A stretch of DNA of 5,729 nt from Actinomycetes bacterium (GTDB lineage: Bacteria; Actinomycetota; Acidimicrobiia; Acidimicrobiales; RAAP-2), in assembly GCA_021805305.1 (NCBI GenBank), contig JAJZFO010000315.1, forward strand, positions 1 through 5,729. Direction: 5' to 3'. Below are positions 5,257-5,729 of the stretch, piece by piece. Numbering within the stretch: position 1 is the stretch's first letter; each line of letters starts with the position of its first letter. The notes under the pieces are model-generated. The model worked only from the letters and a program-made list of their open reading frames with translations, did not search any database and was not told where the DNA came from. A program made the position numbers and the translations under genes.

Positions 5257-5729
5257 GCGTTCTCTCCATTTCCAACCTCCACGTCGACGTGGCGGGCAAG
5301 CAGGTCCTCAAGGGCTTCGACCTGACCATGTCCTCTGGTGAGGTGCACGTCATCATGGGTCCCAACGGATCGGGGAAGTCGACCCTGGCGCACGCACTCG
5401 CCGGTCACCCCGGTTATCAGGTGCGAGAGGGTTCGGTGCGGATCGACGGCGTCGAACTCCTTGATCTGTCGCCGACCGAGCGGGCCCGACACGGGTTGTT
5501 CCTCGCCCTGCAGCACCCGATGGAGGTTCCCGGCGTGCGCCCGCTCGACATGCTCGCCGCCGCGGGCGCCTCGCGCGAGGACCTCATGGGGCGGATGCGC
5601 GAGGAGGCGCGTCGGGTCGAACTGCGCCCCGAGGTCCTCGAGCGTTTCCTAAACGTCGACCTCTCCGGGGGCGAGCGAAAGCGCGCCGAGATGGTGCAGC
5701 TGTCGATCCTGCGGCCGAAATTCGCCATG
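5253..5729 (+). CDS. sufC: SUF system ATPase SufC, cut by right edge
   Basis: ABC-type ATPase that binds SufB and SufD and uses ATP to change the shape of the scaffold during cluster assembly; soluble and not a transporter. 159 codons are present and the frame is open at the edge. Seen: an N-terminal strand LSVLSISNLHV, Walker A GPNGSGKST (36-44), Q-loop Gln87 in ALQHPMEVPGV (a SufC hallmark), and signature LSGGERKR (137-144). Walker B, with its catalytic Glu, and the H-loop lie beyond the window. The start is TTG at 5253, overlapping the Rieske stop in TTGA; no ATG or GTG in this frame is close enough to keep the first strand. GGTGGTGGTGAG just before it may serve weakly for ribosome binding. 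The helical stretch between Q-loop and signature is about ten residues shorter than I recall for E. coli SufC. Confidence 0.96.
   Translation, partial: MSVLSISNLHVDVAGKQVLKGFDLTMSSGEVHVIMGPNGSGKSTLAHALAGHPGYQVREGSVRIDGVELLDLSPTERARHGLFLALQHPMEVPGVRPLDMLAAAGASREDLMGRMREEARRVELRPEVLERFLNVDLSGGERKRAEMVQLSILRPKFAM

Noticed and set aside
5253..5729. SufC as an ABC transporter ATPase
   Set aside because: The Q-loop context ALQHPMEVPGV, the linkage to sufB and sufD, and the lack of any membrane partner gene fit SufC instead.

Overview
The window is GC-rich chromosomal DNA with little intergenic space, strong G/C bias at third codon positions and GTG/TTG starts. This points to a high-GC actinobacterium. 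The gene order (sufB, small Cys protein, sufD, Rieske ferredoxin, sufC) and the protein sequences suggest Acidimicrobiia or a relative, but that placement is inference. It is the head of a SUF iron-sulfur cluster assembly operon, with a divergent peptidase gene on its left.

Layout: positions 1-1750 (minus strand) encode the N-terminal ~583 residues of an oligopeptidase B (PtrB, family S9). The gene runs off the left edge just after the catalytic serine motif. A 93-bp A/T-richer divergent intergenic region (1751-1843) should carry the promoters of both ptrB and the suf operon, and it holds a palindrome-like candidate operator. On the plus strand follow sufB (1844-3244), a 118-residue protein with four cysteines and no family I recognise (3305-3661), sufD (3725-4945), a Rieske-type [2Fe-2S] ferredoxin (4942-5256) and sufC (from 5253, cut at the right edge). 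The last three genes overlap by 4 bp each (GTGA and TTGA), which implies translational coupling.

How they work together: SufB, SufC and SufD form the scaffold complex on which Fe-S clusters are built, with SufC as its ATPase. The Rieske-like protein is a usual actinobacterial companion in this operon and may move electrons or act as a client. sufS, sufU and sufT would be expected past the right edge. The active-site residues I can map on SufB (C232, C376, H404-E405) and SufD (C339, H341) are present. No sufR repressor gene lies between ptrB and sufB, where one is often found in actinobacteria.

The least explained parts are the four-cysteine protein between sufB and sufD, the strong hairpin after sufB, the sufD start with no Shine-Dalgarno, and the possible operator in the divergent promoter region. 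No RNA genes, mobile elements, CRISPR arrays or long repeats were seen.
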